Shown piece by piece: positions 6,986 to 14,064 of a stretch of 22,408 nt of DNA (position 1 is its first letter; the number at the start of each line of letters is the position of its first letter). Source of the DNA: CAYHBO01 sp964354855 (GTDB lineage Bacteria > Babelota > Babeliae > Babelales > RVW-14); contig CAYHBO010000023.1 of assembly GCA_964354855.1 (NCBI GenBank), forward strand, positions 1-22,408, given 5' to 3'. The notes under the pieces were generated by a model that was given only the letters and a program-made list of their open reading frames with translations, was not told the origin of the DNA and made no database searches. A program made the translations under genes and the position numbers.

Positions 6986-7014
6986 TTGATTTTGTAGCAT
7001 TTAAATGATACACT
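6986..7014 (+). promoter_or_regulatory. Promoter for the RelE-like/HTH pair
   Basis: TTGATT (6986-6991), a 17-base spacer and TACACT (7009-7014) stand 36 bases before the start codon at 7050. Both boxes are recognisable but imperfect. Confidence 0.5.
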
Positions 7015-7049
7015 TATTTTGTTATTAATCAAAAAAGGATCTGGGTGTT

Positions 7050-7445
7050 ATGAAAAAAGAATTTATCGCATTCCTAGGGAGCGAATTTACCATTGAGTGG
7101 TATTATGACCAGCGTGGAAAAAGCCAGGCCTTAGATTATTTCGAAGAGCTATCATTTGATAGGCAAGAGAAGGTTATGCATTTATTTGAAATTATGGGGA
7201 ACACCGGAAAGATTAAGAATAAAGAAAAGTTTCGTTCTGAAGAAGATAAGATTTATGCCTTTAAACCCCAGCCTGATAGGTTTTTATGTTTCTTCTTTAA
7301 AGGCTCGAAGATTATTGTAACGAATGCTTTTGAGAAGAAGAAAGACAAGTTGCCGGCAACTGAAAAAGAACGAGCATTGAGATATAAAGATGATTATGAA
7401 TATCAAGTTAAGAGGGGTGCCTACTATGACGAAGAAGACGACTAA
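7050..7445 (+). CDS. RelE/HigB-family toxin (phage Gp49-like)
   Basis: This 131-residue protein has the fold order of HigB/Gp49-like mRNA interferases. It has FTIEWYYDQRGKSQALDYFEEL, helix DRQEKVMHLFEIMG, and a strand region KIYAFKPQPDRFLCFFFKGSKI followed by IIVTNAFEKKKDKLPATEKERA. NAFxKKxxKxP is a strong signature of this toxin group, and the C-terminal K/R-rich helix is usual. Such proteins cut mRNA on the ribosome. The gene comes first, followed by an HTH antitoxin with a 20-base overlap, as in higBA-type loci. The last 20 residues (YEYQVKRGAYYDEEDD) are more acidic than usual. Confidence 0.83.
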   Translation: MKKEFIAFLGSEFTIEWYYDQRGKSQALDYFEELSFDRQEKVMHLFEIMGNTGKIKNKEKFRSEEDKIYAFKPQPDRFLCFFFKGSKIIVTNAFEKKKDKLPATEKERALRYKDDYEYQVKRGAYYDEEDD

Positions 7446-7752
7446 AAAAAATGTGCAAACGACATACGATCGCTTTATGCAAAAAATGAGTCCTGAGCAA
7501 AAGAAGCAGTATGAGCAAGGATACAAAGAACTTGTCTTGTCTGAGTTGCTCCTGGCGTTAATGGAAGAAGATAATGTCTCAGTGAGAAAGCTTGCAAAAG
7601 AAGCTGGCCTTTCTTCGGCAATTATCCAGGGAATCCGTTCAGGTGAAAAAGAAAACATAACGATTCAGAGTTTCATGAAGATTTTGAATGCCCTGGGTTG
7701 TTTGTTGGTAGTTGAAAAAGATAATTACCGGTATCAACTTGCATCAGAGTAA
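7426..7752 (+). CDS. XRE-family HTH antitoxin
   Basis: I start this at the ATG at 7426 (MTKKTTKKNVQTTYDRF), which has AGGGG 8 bases before it; the 36-base longer frame has no better site. The 108-residue product has an N-terminal helical part and a helix-turn-helix at about residues 50-95: VSVRKLAKEAGLSSAIIQGIR, then SGEKENITIQSFMKILNALG. This is the usual XRE pattern with a late C-terminal LASE tail. It is the partner of the RelE/HigB-like toxin just upstream and overlaps it by 20 bases. It should neutralise the toxin and repress the shared promoter at 6986-7014. Confidence 0.85.
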   Translation: MTKKTTKKNVQTTYDRFMQKMSPEQKKQYEQGYKELVLSELLLALMEEDNVSVRKLAKEAGLSSAIIQGIRSGEKENITIQSFMKILNALGCLLVVEKDNYRYQLASE

Positions 7753-7810
7753 CCGCGATCACAACCAGTGCTTGAGTGCAAGAAAAAGTGAAGGAAAAGA
7801 AAAAACGTCT

Positions 7811-9328
7811 ATGTTTATATACTTATTGTGGATGATAATGGCTTCCATTAATGTTACCTATTCGCAAGTTCCCGAAACCTTTACAACCAAACGCCTTATG
7901 GCAGAACGCGTAACAGAAAAACATATCAGTTACATTCTTGAGATTCTTTCAAATTTAGAGGTTCAAAAAGCATATGGGCTTCCAGAGAAGGCTACACAGG
8001 CTGATGCTTTGGCTCAGTTGGACCTTGCTCATGGTCAGTGGGAAAAATATGGATATGGGTTATATGCTCTCTTTGATAAAGAAACTTCTGTGTTTATAGG
8101 TTTATTTGGGTTTCATACGGTTGCTGTAGATGAATCAAATACCATTGATTTGTTTGATAAAGCTGCTGATACGTTGGAACTTTACGGCTTGTTAATGCCT
8201 GCATACTGGCGCCAGGGATATGGGTTTGAAATGGGAACTAAACTTATTGATCTTGCCTTTAGCTCTTTACCTAACACCGGCATGATTGCTTATGGAAAAC
8301 CAGAAAACCAAGCATCTTTGGGACTTCTAAAGAAGTTGGGTTTCGTTGAAGTAGGTACGGTCATGTATAACAATGAATCTCAGTTTTTATATCGTTTAGA
8401 TAAACCTACCCTTGCTTTGAAGGAGTCTCAAATGGACAGTCTTATTCCCTTGTACCTACAACGCCTTAATCTTCAGGATGCTACCTTCTCACGCATTCAG
8501 AATGATGATGCCATCGTTTCAATTGTGTATCAAATTAGACAACCTAACGGTACATGCTTCATTCTAAAAATGGGGACTATTAATGAGAAGTATCTACGTG
8601 AATTGTATTTCTTAAAACACCTAGCCGATAAGCTACCAGTACCGCGTGTTGTTGCTGTTGTAGAACCAGATGAAACGCTGCAAGGTGCTATTTTGATGGA
8701 ATGTCTTCCTGGAGCAACGCTTAAGGTTTCTGATGTAACCAATGAATTGGCTTATGAATTTGGTACGTTGCTGGCACGTATTCATCTTAATCGTTTACCA
8801 GGCTATGGTGATATTATTTATCCAGACAAATTAATTTTGAGCCCTCGTAAATACTTTGCGCAATTCTTTGAACGAGGTATCGATGAATGCAGCAAACATC
8901 TTCCCGAAGAATTACTTCAAAAATGTCATGACTACTACAATGCAAACAAACATTTGTTGGATTTCGTTGATGGACCATGCATGATTCACCGTGATTTTAG
9001 GCCTGGTAACGTGATGATTCATAGCGGCAAAATTCAGGGGATCATTGATTGGGAAACAAGTCGTGCAAGTTTTGTAGAAGAAGATTTTCGTTCGATGGAA
9101 CATTGCTGGGAATGGGAGAGCCATCCTGATCATAAAAAAGCATTTTTAGCTGGGTATGCAAGTATTCGCCCTGTACCTGATTATGATGCTGTTATGCCAT
9201 TGTTACGACTTGTTAGAACACTTGATACGTTGGGTTTTACGTTTAAGCGTGGAACTTGGGAAAGTAGTCTTGCGCAGTTGTATCAAGCTGAACGCCGGTT
9301 TCTTGATGTATTCTTTTCGAAGTCCTAG
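7811..9328 (+). CDS. Bifunctional GNAT acetyltransferase - APH-type phosphotransferase fusion
   Basis: Two enzyme domains share one frame. The first, about residues 20-205 from this start, is a RimJ/RimL-type GNAT: ETFTTKRLMAERVTEKHI, YGLLMPAYWRQGYGFEMGTK (the acetyl-CoA loop RQGYG) and KPENQASLGLLKKLGFVEVG. The second, about residues 208-505, is an aminoglycoside/choline-kinase-like phosphotransferase: CMIHRDFRPGNVMI (catalytic HRD..PGN loop) and GIIDWETS (metal-binding D). The layout recalls AAC(6')-APH(2'') enzymes, but substrate cannot be assigned. The first 19 residues (MFIYLLWMIMASINVTYSQ) resemble an export signal. The 7811 ATG has only a distant AAGGA. An in-frame ATG at 8432 with AAGGAG in front could make the kinase domain alone. 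Confidence 0.75.
   Translation: MFIYLLWMIMASINVTYSQVPETFTTKRLMAERVTEKHISYILEILSNLEVQKAYGLPEKATQADALAQLDLAHGQWEKYGYGLYALFDKETSVFIGLFGFHTVAVDESNTIDLFDKAADTLELYGLLMPAYWRQGYGFEMGTKLIDLAFSSLPNTGMIAYGKPENQASLGLLKKLGFVEVGTVMYNNESQFLYRLDKPTLALKESQMDSLIPLYLQRLNLQDATFSRIQNDDAIVSIVYQIRQPNGTCFILKMGTINEKYLRELYFLKHLADKLPVPRVVAVVEPDETLQGAILMECLPGATLKVSDVTNELAYEFGTLLARIHLNRLPGYGDIIYPDKLILSPRKYFAQFFERGIDECSKHLPEELLQKCHDYYNANKHLLDFVDGPCMIHRDFRPGNVMIHSGKIQGIIDWETSRASFVEEDFRSMEHCWEWESHPDHKKAFLAGYASIRPVPDYDAVMPLLRLVRTLDTLGFTFKRGTWESSLAQLYQAERRFLDVFFSKS
8418..8434 (+). promoter_or_regulatory. Internal ribosome binding site and start for the phosphotransferase half
   Basis: GAAGGAG at 8418-8424 stands a few bases before an in-frame ATG at 8432-8434, exactly at the linker between the GNAT and phosphotransferase domains. 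It is a better Shine-Dalgarno than that of the main start. Separate production of the second domain is plausible; it may also be a relic of two once-separate genes. Confidence 0.5.
9275..9317 (+). repeat. Direct repeat, left copy (3' end of the fusion gene)
   Basis: This stretch encodes QLYQAERRFLDVFF at the end of the fusion gene. A degraded copy with a 7-base duplication (GAATGCT twice) lies at 10099-10148. The pair brackets the second phosphotransferase gene. Confidence 0.7.
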
Positions 9329-9378
9329 GTCATATTAATATTCAAAACACTGACAAAATTAATATTGATGTTTCCCTT

Positions 9379-10083
9379 GTGCAGCGATTGATAGCACAGC
9401 AATTTCCACTTTTGCTGCTACCTATTCCTGTACCTTTGGCGATTGGTAAACCGGCTGAAGATTATCCGTGGCATTGGTCTATCTATCAATGGATTGAAGG
9501 AGAAAAGGCTTCACCAGAACGTATCGCTGATATGTGCGAATTTGCCATAGCGCTGGCTGAATTTCTTGTTGCCCTACAGAAGATTGATGCTACCCATGGG
9601 CCAATGGCAGGGCCACATAATTTTTATCGTGGTGGATTGCTTAAAACCTATGATGCTGAAACTCGACAAGCAATCATGACGTTGGGTGATAAGATCGATG
9701 TTGAAGCTGTGACAGAAGTGTGGGACAAAGCCCTTGCTTCTACATGGGAAGGTACTCCCGTTTGGGTTCATGGTGATGTTGCTGTTGGTAACTTATTGGT
9801 TCAACATGGACAACTGAGTGCGGTTATTGATTTCGGCTGTTTGGGTGTTGGTGATCCGGCATGTGATTTGGCAATTGCATGGACATTCTTTACGGGAGAA
9901 AGTCGAGAAGCATTTCGTGTAGCTCTTGGATTCGATAAAGATACTTGGGCTCGTGGTCGTGGTTGGGCGCTCTGGAAGGCTTTGATTGTGTATGCTGCGA
10001 AGCCTGGGACTAATTATTACGAAGTAGAAAAATCTAAGCAGGTTATTGGTGAAGTGCTTGCTGATTACAAGCGCGGGACCTGA
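9379..10083 (+). pseudogene. APH-family phosphotransferase with deleted N-lobe
   Basis: The C-lobe is well preserved: YPWHWSIYQWIEGEKAS, VWVHGDVAVGNLL (catalytic loop), AVIDFGCLGVGDPACDLAIAW and WARGRGWALWKALI. In this family the N-terminus normally reads through a QRLIAxQFP helix, then a roughly 50-residue glycine-loop and nucleotide-binding segment, then LPIPVPLA. Here QRLIAQQFP is joined almost directly to LLLLPIPVPLA, so that segment is missing. The frame is also open upstream (INIDVSLVQ) but without an ATG; 9379 is a GTG. I expect a dead kinase or pseudogene. It lies between direct repeats of the preceding gene's end, which suggests arrival by recombination. Confidence 0.72.
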
Positions 10084-10098
10084 AAAACCAGCAATGCT

Positions 10099-10148
10099 CA
10101 GTTATACCAAGCTGAATGCTGAATGCTGGATTCTTGATGTATTCTTTT
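10099..10148 (+). repeat. Direct repeat, right copy (degraded fusion-gene 3' end)
   Basis: It starts CAGTTATACCAAGCTGAATG and ends TTCTTGATGTATTCTTTT, matching 9275-9317 except for substitutions and a small tandem GAATGCT duplication. It is no longer in a coding frame. Confidence 0.7.
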
Positions 10149-10315
10149 TAAAACTCTGATCGTAGTGTTCGATTGAGCAATATTTCTTCCCCAAATCAAC
10201 CATATTAAAATTAATACACATAGTTATTAGGTGGCATTATATAAATTGATATAATGACCGCTTTGTCAATAAGACAACAGTAAAACTTCTGTATTTATAA
10301 TGAAAAGGTAATGCC

Positions 10316-10849
10316 ATGGTATCAGAAAGACAAGCTCATTTCACGGTCCCTCTGAATAAACTAAAGCAAATTTATCATACGATAGATGCGAAGGGTTTAA
10401 GTTTTGACAAGCTTGGAACTACTTGCATCATGGTAAAAAAACTTCTTTTTTTACCATTACTTGAAGACCATATTGAGCAAATCAAGGAAAGGGACACAGA
10501 GTCTATAGTGTGGCAGTACAAACTTGAGCAACAAATTTTAGTTGAATACGATGCGTACGAAAATTGGTTAAGGGAAAAAAACAATACCGCAGAAATTCCT
10601 AATCGAAACCTGGCAGAGGCCTTAGCTGACATGGAAGCCATAACAAACTTAGATGATACCTCCATAGTTCTTTCACGATATGCATCATTATATGGTGCAC
10701 TGCGCACTCTTGATATGAATTCAATAAAAGGTATTTTTGGTGATGGTTTTTTACAGCGACAACATTCTGTTGGAAGTTTTCCTGTCTGCTCAATTGTATC
10801 AGAGGTTTTTTCAGAGCTGCTTTGTAGCATAGAAGATGAACTTGGATAG
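10316..10849 (+). CDS. Hypothetical protein
   Basis: I do not recognise this 177-residue protein. It is soluble and probably mostly helical, with a predicted helix EDHIEQIKERDTESIVWQYK, a second LAEALADMEAITNLDDTSIV and a late GIFGDGFLQRQHSVGSFPV loop. I see no signal peptide, membrane segment or enzyme motif. The ATG at 10316 follows AAAAGG and is the second of two close ATGs (10310 is in another frame register and weak). A TATAAT at about 10249-10254 could be its -10 box. Coding is supported by length, a ribosome site and residue composition; the antisense frame is less protein-like. Confidence 0.6.
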   Translation: MVSERQAHFTVPLNKLKQIYHTIDAKGLSFDKLGTTCIMVKKLLFLPLLEDHIEQIKERDTESIVWQYKLEQQILVEYDAYENWLREKNNTAEIPNRNLAEALADMEAITNLDDTSIVLSRYASLYGALRTLDMNSIKGIFGDGFLQRQHSVGSFPVCSIVSEVFSELLCSIEDELG

Positions 10850-11346
10850 ATGAAGGTTAGAAGAGCGATTAAAAATATATTTTTTTGAGGATATCGATCA
10901 TAAGTGTTCCTTGATGTGAAAAGATTCATTTGAAGCTTTTGTTCTGAATGGCTCACCCTGGTAGACGCATTCAGGAAGCATGAAATTGAGTTTAACATTA
11001 GTTTGAGCCGCATCCAGACAGTCTTTTCTGAGTTTTGTATCAGTGTTTTGATTTAAGAACTTTAATGGTGAACGCTTCTTTCTAAGTTTATGAAGCTATT
11101 AAGTTGGTTCTAAGAGCTTTAGGGCTTGAAAAAGAATCTATTTTTTCCAGATAGTTGGAATTGAATGAAGGTATTTAAAAAAAGTTAGCGAGGCGTATAA
11201 AACTTCTATAATCTTTGATCAAGAAGTGGAATTTATTGAAAGAATATCAGAGGGCATTGATGATCATGACCTGGTCTATTAAAGACAAGAATACGGGGAA
11301 AATCACCATAAACAGTGTCTGTCTTATAAAAAAGAGGTGATAAAAA
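10850..11346. other. Gene-poor interval with remnants
   Basis: No intact gene is visible. It holds the longest copy of the repeated coding tail (10931-11056). It also holds a 27-base motif shared with 576-602 (11037-11063). A short open fragment at about 11215-11280 (FDQEVEFIERISEGIDD) is followed by TAA and may be another decayed gene end. Confidence 0.55.
10931..11056 (+). pseudogene. Remnant of the repeated coding tail, copy 4 (longest)
   Basis: Between stops at 10931 and 11054 the frame reads SFCSEWLTLVDAFRKHEIEF, then ISLSRIQTVFSEFCISVLI. LVDAFRKHE and TVFSE match copy 1 (LVDQFRKRE, KVFSE). The copies differ in their final residues. No start codon or upstream domain remains. Confidence 0.5.
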
Positions 11347-11889
11347 ATGAAGATACTGAAAGATTCCGTAATGGATATGTCCGAAGAGCTGAATGATTTT
11401 TTTAAATCATTTCATGGGTGTAACTATGTTGTTTATGGAGATCTAGTTTTATTCAGTTATATAGGCAAAGAAGAAAATTTTAATATTGACTCGTTAAAAG
11501 ACATTTATTTTGATTTGCCAACAAAAGAATCTCTTGATCTCAATAAATCATCATCAAGGTACCAGTATATTGATGGAATAATAGAACCGAGTCTATGGAG
11601 TACTTGTGAAGAAAGAATTAATACGTGTTTAAAGTGTACGGCAGAAGGAGAGGGTTCTGGCTATGATAGTAATATGGGCCTGAATGTTGTATCAGATTCT
11701 GAACACAAAAAGCGTAAAGAGTTTTTTTGGAACATTATACAAAAAAATTTTCAACCCCCACCATTTTTTGTTTATCAACACGAAGCTTGTGGATTCAGTT
11801 ATTTTGGTTTTTATGTTATGTGGGGTTTTACCTATATTCTTCTAAAGAATGGAAGAGGCATAGTTTTGCATGCAGGAGCAAGTGACTAA
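11347..11889 (+). CDS. Hypothetical protein convergent with the EndoU cassette
   Basis: This 180-residue protein is not one I recognise. It has a good AGAGGTG site before its ATG. It begins MKILKDSVMDMSEELNDFFK, has an acidic, aromatic character typical of immunity proteins (ENFNIDSLKDIYFDL), two Cys in TCLKCTAEGE, and a C-terminal hydrophobic, aromatic stretch (SYFGFYVMWGFTYILL) that is probably a beta strand pair rather than a membrane helix. It is on the opposite strand and its end faces the EndoU toxin end 80 bases away. EndoU is the only cassette without a same-strand immunity gene, so this could be its inverted partner. That is a guess from position and composition. Confidence 0.6.
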   Translation: MKILKDSVMDMSEELNDFFKSFHGCNYVVYGDLVLFSYIGKEENFNIDSLKDIYFDLPTKESLDLNKSSSRYQYIDGIIEPSLWSTCEERINTCLKCTAEGEGSGYDSNMGLNVVSDSEHKKRKEFFWNIIQKNFQPPPFFVYQHEACGFSYFGFYVMWGFTYILLKNGRGIVLHAGASD

Positions 11890-11969
11890 CAACATTTTAT
11901 AGTAACAGCTACCTATTAGCAGATTTTTTCTTAACGGATCAGGAACAAGAATTTGTTCGTATAATATTT

Positions 11970-12572
11970 TTACATATTAGGATAAGCACTGTTAATGATT
12001 AACTCTCCTGTGTCCTCATAAAACCACATTCGTATTTTGATTCCTTCTGATGTTTCACCTACGATTCCTGAAGCGTTTATTTCTATAATATTTGCATAAG
12101 CCTCTTTGATTTTATCCATAATTTTAACACGATTCCAATTGCTTGGAAAAAATGTTGATTTCTTGATCATGCCTTGATACGTGAACTCTGCATAGAAAAT
12201 TCCATGCTTGTTAGGCGGAGCAATTATTTTTATAATCCTTTCAGGATAACTTCGGTTACAATGGAATCCTTTAAGTTTTCCTCCTTTTATTTCACCAATA
12301 AATACATGTTCTAAATTTACGCGCGGCATTTTATCTTTGAACTTTGAAAAAACTTGAGCGGAAAGGCTTGTGGAAGGCAGTTGCCCAATTGTTTTTTGTA
12401 AATTAGTTCCTTTTATTAATTTTCCATTGGCTACGGTTTCTACAGTTCTTGCAACTGAACCTACTTGAGCAATGAGTTTAGGGTTATGCTTGATGGTGTT
12501 GATGATGTGAGTGGCTTCTTCTACTCCTTTAGAAGCAAGACATTGTTTGATTTCAGCAGCCTCGATAAGCAC
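11970..12572 (-). CDS. Orphan toxin cassette E: EndoU-type RNase tip
   Basis: The frame begins with the conserved pretoxin block (LIEAAEIKQCLASKGVEEAT...), then carries an EndoU nuclease domain. EHVFIGEIKGGKLKGFHCN holds the two histidines of the EndoU site (EH..IGE and GFH). PNKHGIFYAEFTYQG and KKSTFFPSNWNRVKIMDKI follow, and GIKIRMWFYEDTGELIINSAYP is the typical closing strand pair with its conserved Tyr. Bacterial EndoU toxins cut RNA. The only possible start in the pretoxin is a GTG (12572) with no clear ribosome site. Homology continues upstream to 12809 but is broken by a 4-base deletion near 12731-12740. No immunity gene follows on this strand. Confidence 0.8.
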   Translation of the reverse strand: MLIEAAEIKQCLASKGVEEATHIINTIKHNPKLIAQVGSVARTVETVANGKLIKGTNLQKTIGQLPSTSLSAQVFSKFKDKMPRVNLEHVFIGEIKGGKLKGFHCNRSYPERIIKIIAPPNKHGIFYAEFTYQGMIKKSTFFPSNWNRVKIMDKIKEAYANIIEINASGIVGETSEGIKIRMWFYEDTGELIINSAYPNM

Positions 12573-12809
12573 ATTTGCAATAGATTTCCTGGTATTAGTT
12601 TCAGCTAGCCCAAGAAGCCGGCCAGAATTTGCAGCTGAGGCCAGTGCATATAATGATTCTTGTGTGGCAGCTTCATCGGCGCCTAAAAGAAGTTGTTCAG
12701 TGACAAAACTGACGGAATTTTTGAGTTTTTCTGAGGGAGGGCGTTAAATGCTTTTAATTCCGAGGCTATTTTTTGTCGTAATGCTTCTGGGCGTTGATAA
12801 GTAGAGACT
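12408..12809 (-). repeat. Pretoxin segment, copy E (mosaic)
   Basis: Matches the pretoxin of the full-length toxin from YQRPEALR to VANGK. Its upstream part (12680-12731) is identical to copy A, the GCTTCATCGGCGCC stretch matches copy D, the middle matches copy C, and the left part (GTGTTGATGATGTGAGTGG) matches copies A and D. It begins 18 bases after the preceding immunity stop. Confidence 0.8.
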
Positions 12810-12826
12810 GTAAACTATTTTGCTTA

Positions 12827-13075
12827 TTATTTTTCATTATCGTGTGGAGGTCGTACACTATTCAAAGAATCTTTAGACATTGCGCCTATTTTTTTATAGT
12901 TTTCACGAGCTTGATTCAGACTGATATCATTAGCCCCCCCTTCATAATCTGCGTTTTCTCGTTGAATATTGTCATCTTCCCAAAAACATACGGGACAGAT
13001 ATCAAAATGCCCTGGAGCATCATCCAATGTATAATACATACAACAAGGACATTGATAATTTTTTCTAATAATCAT
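12827..13075 (-). CDS. Cysteine-rich CPCC-family protein, candidate immunity for cassette D
   Basis: This 82-residue protein has the pattern of the CPCC cysteine-rich family: YQCPCCMYYTLDD, HFDICPVCFWEDDNIQREN and YEGGANDISLNQARENYKKIG. Two CPxC knuckles probably bind one zinc ion. Family members occur widely next to polymorphic toxins. An AAAGGATCAGG site precedes the ATG at 13075, 15 bases after the BECR toxin stop, so it is translated on its own signal. Immunity to cassette D is inferred from position, which follows the same toxin-then-immunity order as the other cassettes. Confidence 0.82.
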   Translation of the reverse strand: MIIRKNYQCPCCMYYTLDDAPGHFDICPVCFWEDDNIQRENADYEGGANDISLNQARENYKKIGAMSKDSLNSVRPPHDNEK

Positions 13076-13090
13076 AGCCTGATCCTTTAT

Positions 13091-13453
13091 TTATGGTTTA
13101 TATTTTTTTATTTGATCATTCCAATAAAGAATTCCATCTTTAGGTCTAAAAAGTGTTTCGATGGTCCCATTTGGTTTTGCTGTTGCAAACTCATTAGTAA
13201 TTTTATTATATCTGAAAGTAAAGCCTTCTTTAGATACAAATCCATCTATATTTTTATCTAAAGTGCTATTTAACAGGTTCTGTGCTTTGTTTAGATATTG
13301 TTCTATGGTCATTGTATTATTTACACCCCACTCAGCTTTTTTTATTACATGTTTCTCAAAGTGTTTTTGTAAAGTCGCTTCAGAAAAATTAGTTGCGAAT
13401 GTCGTTTCAACTTGAACACCTTTTGTAAACTTTCCAGTCGCCACGTTTTCCAC
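13091..13453 (-). CDS. Orphan toxin cassette D: BECR-fold RNase candidate
   Basis: After the pretoxin end (VENVATGKFTKGVQ) the tip reads ATLQKHFEKHVIKKAEWG, then an EQYLNKAQNLLN helix, GFTFRYNKITNEFATAKPNG and TLFRPKDGILYWNDQ. H..KH, (R)Y...TNEFA and TxFRPxxGxxYW are the pattern of small BECR-superfamily (barnase/EndoU/colicin E5-D/RelE-like) RNase tips. The frame is open upstream to 13704 without any ATG, GTG or TTG until the GTG at 13453, so it has no sound start. It is followed 15 bases later by a CPCC immunity candidate. Exact family is uncertain; RNase function is inferred. Confidence 0.7.
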   Translation of the reverse strand: MENVATGKFTKGVQVETTFATNFSEATLQKHFEKHVIKKAEWGVNNTMTIEQYLNKAQNLLNSTLDKNIDGFVSKEGFTFRYNKITNEFATAKPNGTIETLFRPKDGILYWNDQIKKYKP

Positions 13454-13704
13454 AGCCTTTGCAGCTGAGCCAGCTTGAGCAATTGTTTTTGGATTACCTT
13501 TGATGGTGTTGATGATGTGAGTGGCTTCTTCTACTCCTTTAGAAGCAAGACATTGTTTGATTTCAGCAGCCTCCGTAAATACGGTTGCGATAGATTTCCT
13601 TGTTCTGGTTTCAGCTAAAAGGAGTCGTCCTGCATTTGAAGCTGAAGCAACGGAGAATAATGATTGTTGTGTTGCAGCTTCATCGGCGCCTATTAAGGGG
13701 TAGT
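13412..13704 (-). repeat. Pretoxin segment, copy D (beta type)
   Basis: Encodes GADEAATQQSLFSVASASNA and the RTRKSIATVFTEAAEIKQ variant of the segment. By eye, 13512-13677 is identical to 16923-17088 in copy A (166 bases). Homology begins directly at the stop of the immunity gene upstream. Confidence 0.85.
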
Positions 13705-13715
13705 TGACCGTTTGA

Positions 13716-14063
13716 TTATTTTTTCAAATACTCAACGGATTCTAGATATTGATAAAATTTTAATGTGTGACGGTATATTTCTTCAGTCCATTGATTTTTT
13801 TCATTTGTAAGATCTATTGCCTGTTTAAAAATAGAAGCAAATTCAATTCTCTCTTGCGGATCCTTTAGATCATCCTTGATGTCAACGCAAATACATCCTG
13901 AGCCATAAAAATCTTGATCTAACTTTTCTATAAAACTTTGCAAATTCTTATTACTAATTTTTTTTGTTTTTATGATGTCTTTGATGGTTTTATAGATGGC
14001 AGCGAGCAAGGTGTTTGAACATTTCCAAATAACATTACCATTGTTTAATATTATATTTGCCAT
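13716..14063 (-). CDS. Candidate immunity protein for cassette C
   Basis: This 115-residue protein starts 1 base after the toxin C stop (TTTTAACATG) with an AGAGGAT site inside the toxin end. I do not recognise the family. It is helical and acidic, with DQDFYGSGCICVDIKDDLKD and ERIEFASIFKQAIDLTNEKN, and ends YLESVEYLKK. Position, size and acidity fit an immunity protein. Its stop codon directly abuts pretoxin copy D. Confidence 0.68.
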   Translation of the reverse strand: MANIILNNGNVIWKCSNTLLAAIYKTIKDIIKTKKISNKNLQSFIEKLDQDFYGSGCICVDIKDDLKDPQERIEFASIFKQAIDLTNEKNQWTEEIYRHTLKFYQYLESVEYLKK

Positions 14064-14064
14064 G

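Noticed and set aside
7712..7810. Upstream in-frame extension of the GNAT-phosphotransferase gene
   Set aside because: The extension overlaps the end of the HTH antitoxin gene and encodes a low-complexity polar stretch with no ribosome site; 7811 gives a sensible N-terminus.
11215..11280. Short open fragment FDQEVEFIERISEGIDD as a small gene
   Set aside because: It has no start codon or ribosome site and ends at a stop after about 20 residues; treated as debris.
12794..13261. Hydrophobic plus-strand open frame that looks like a membrane protein
   Set aside because: It is antisense to the CPCC immunity gene and the BECR tip, both of which have clear family motifs. Its hydrophobicity comes from the AT-rich complement.
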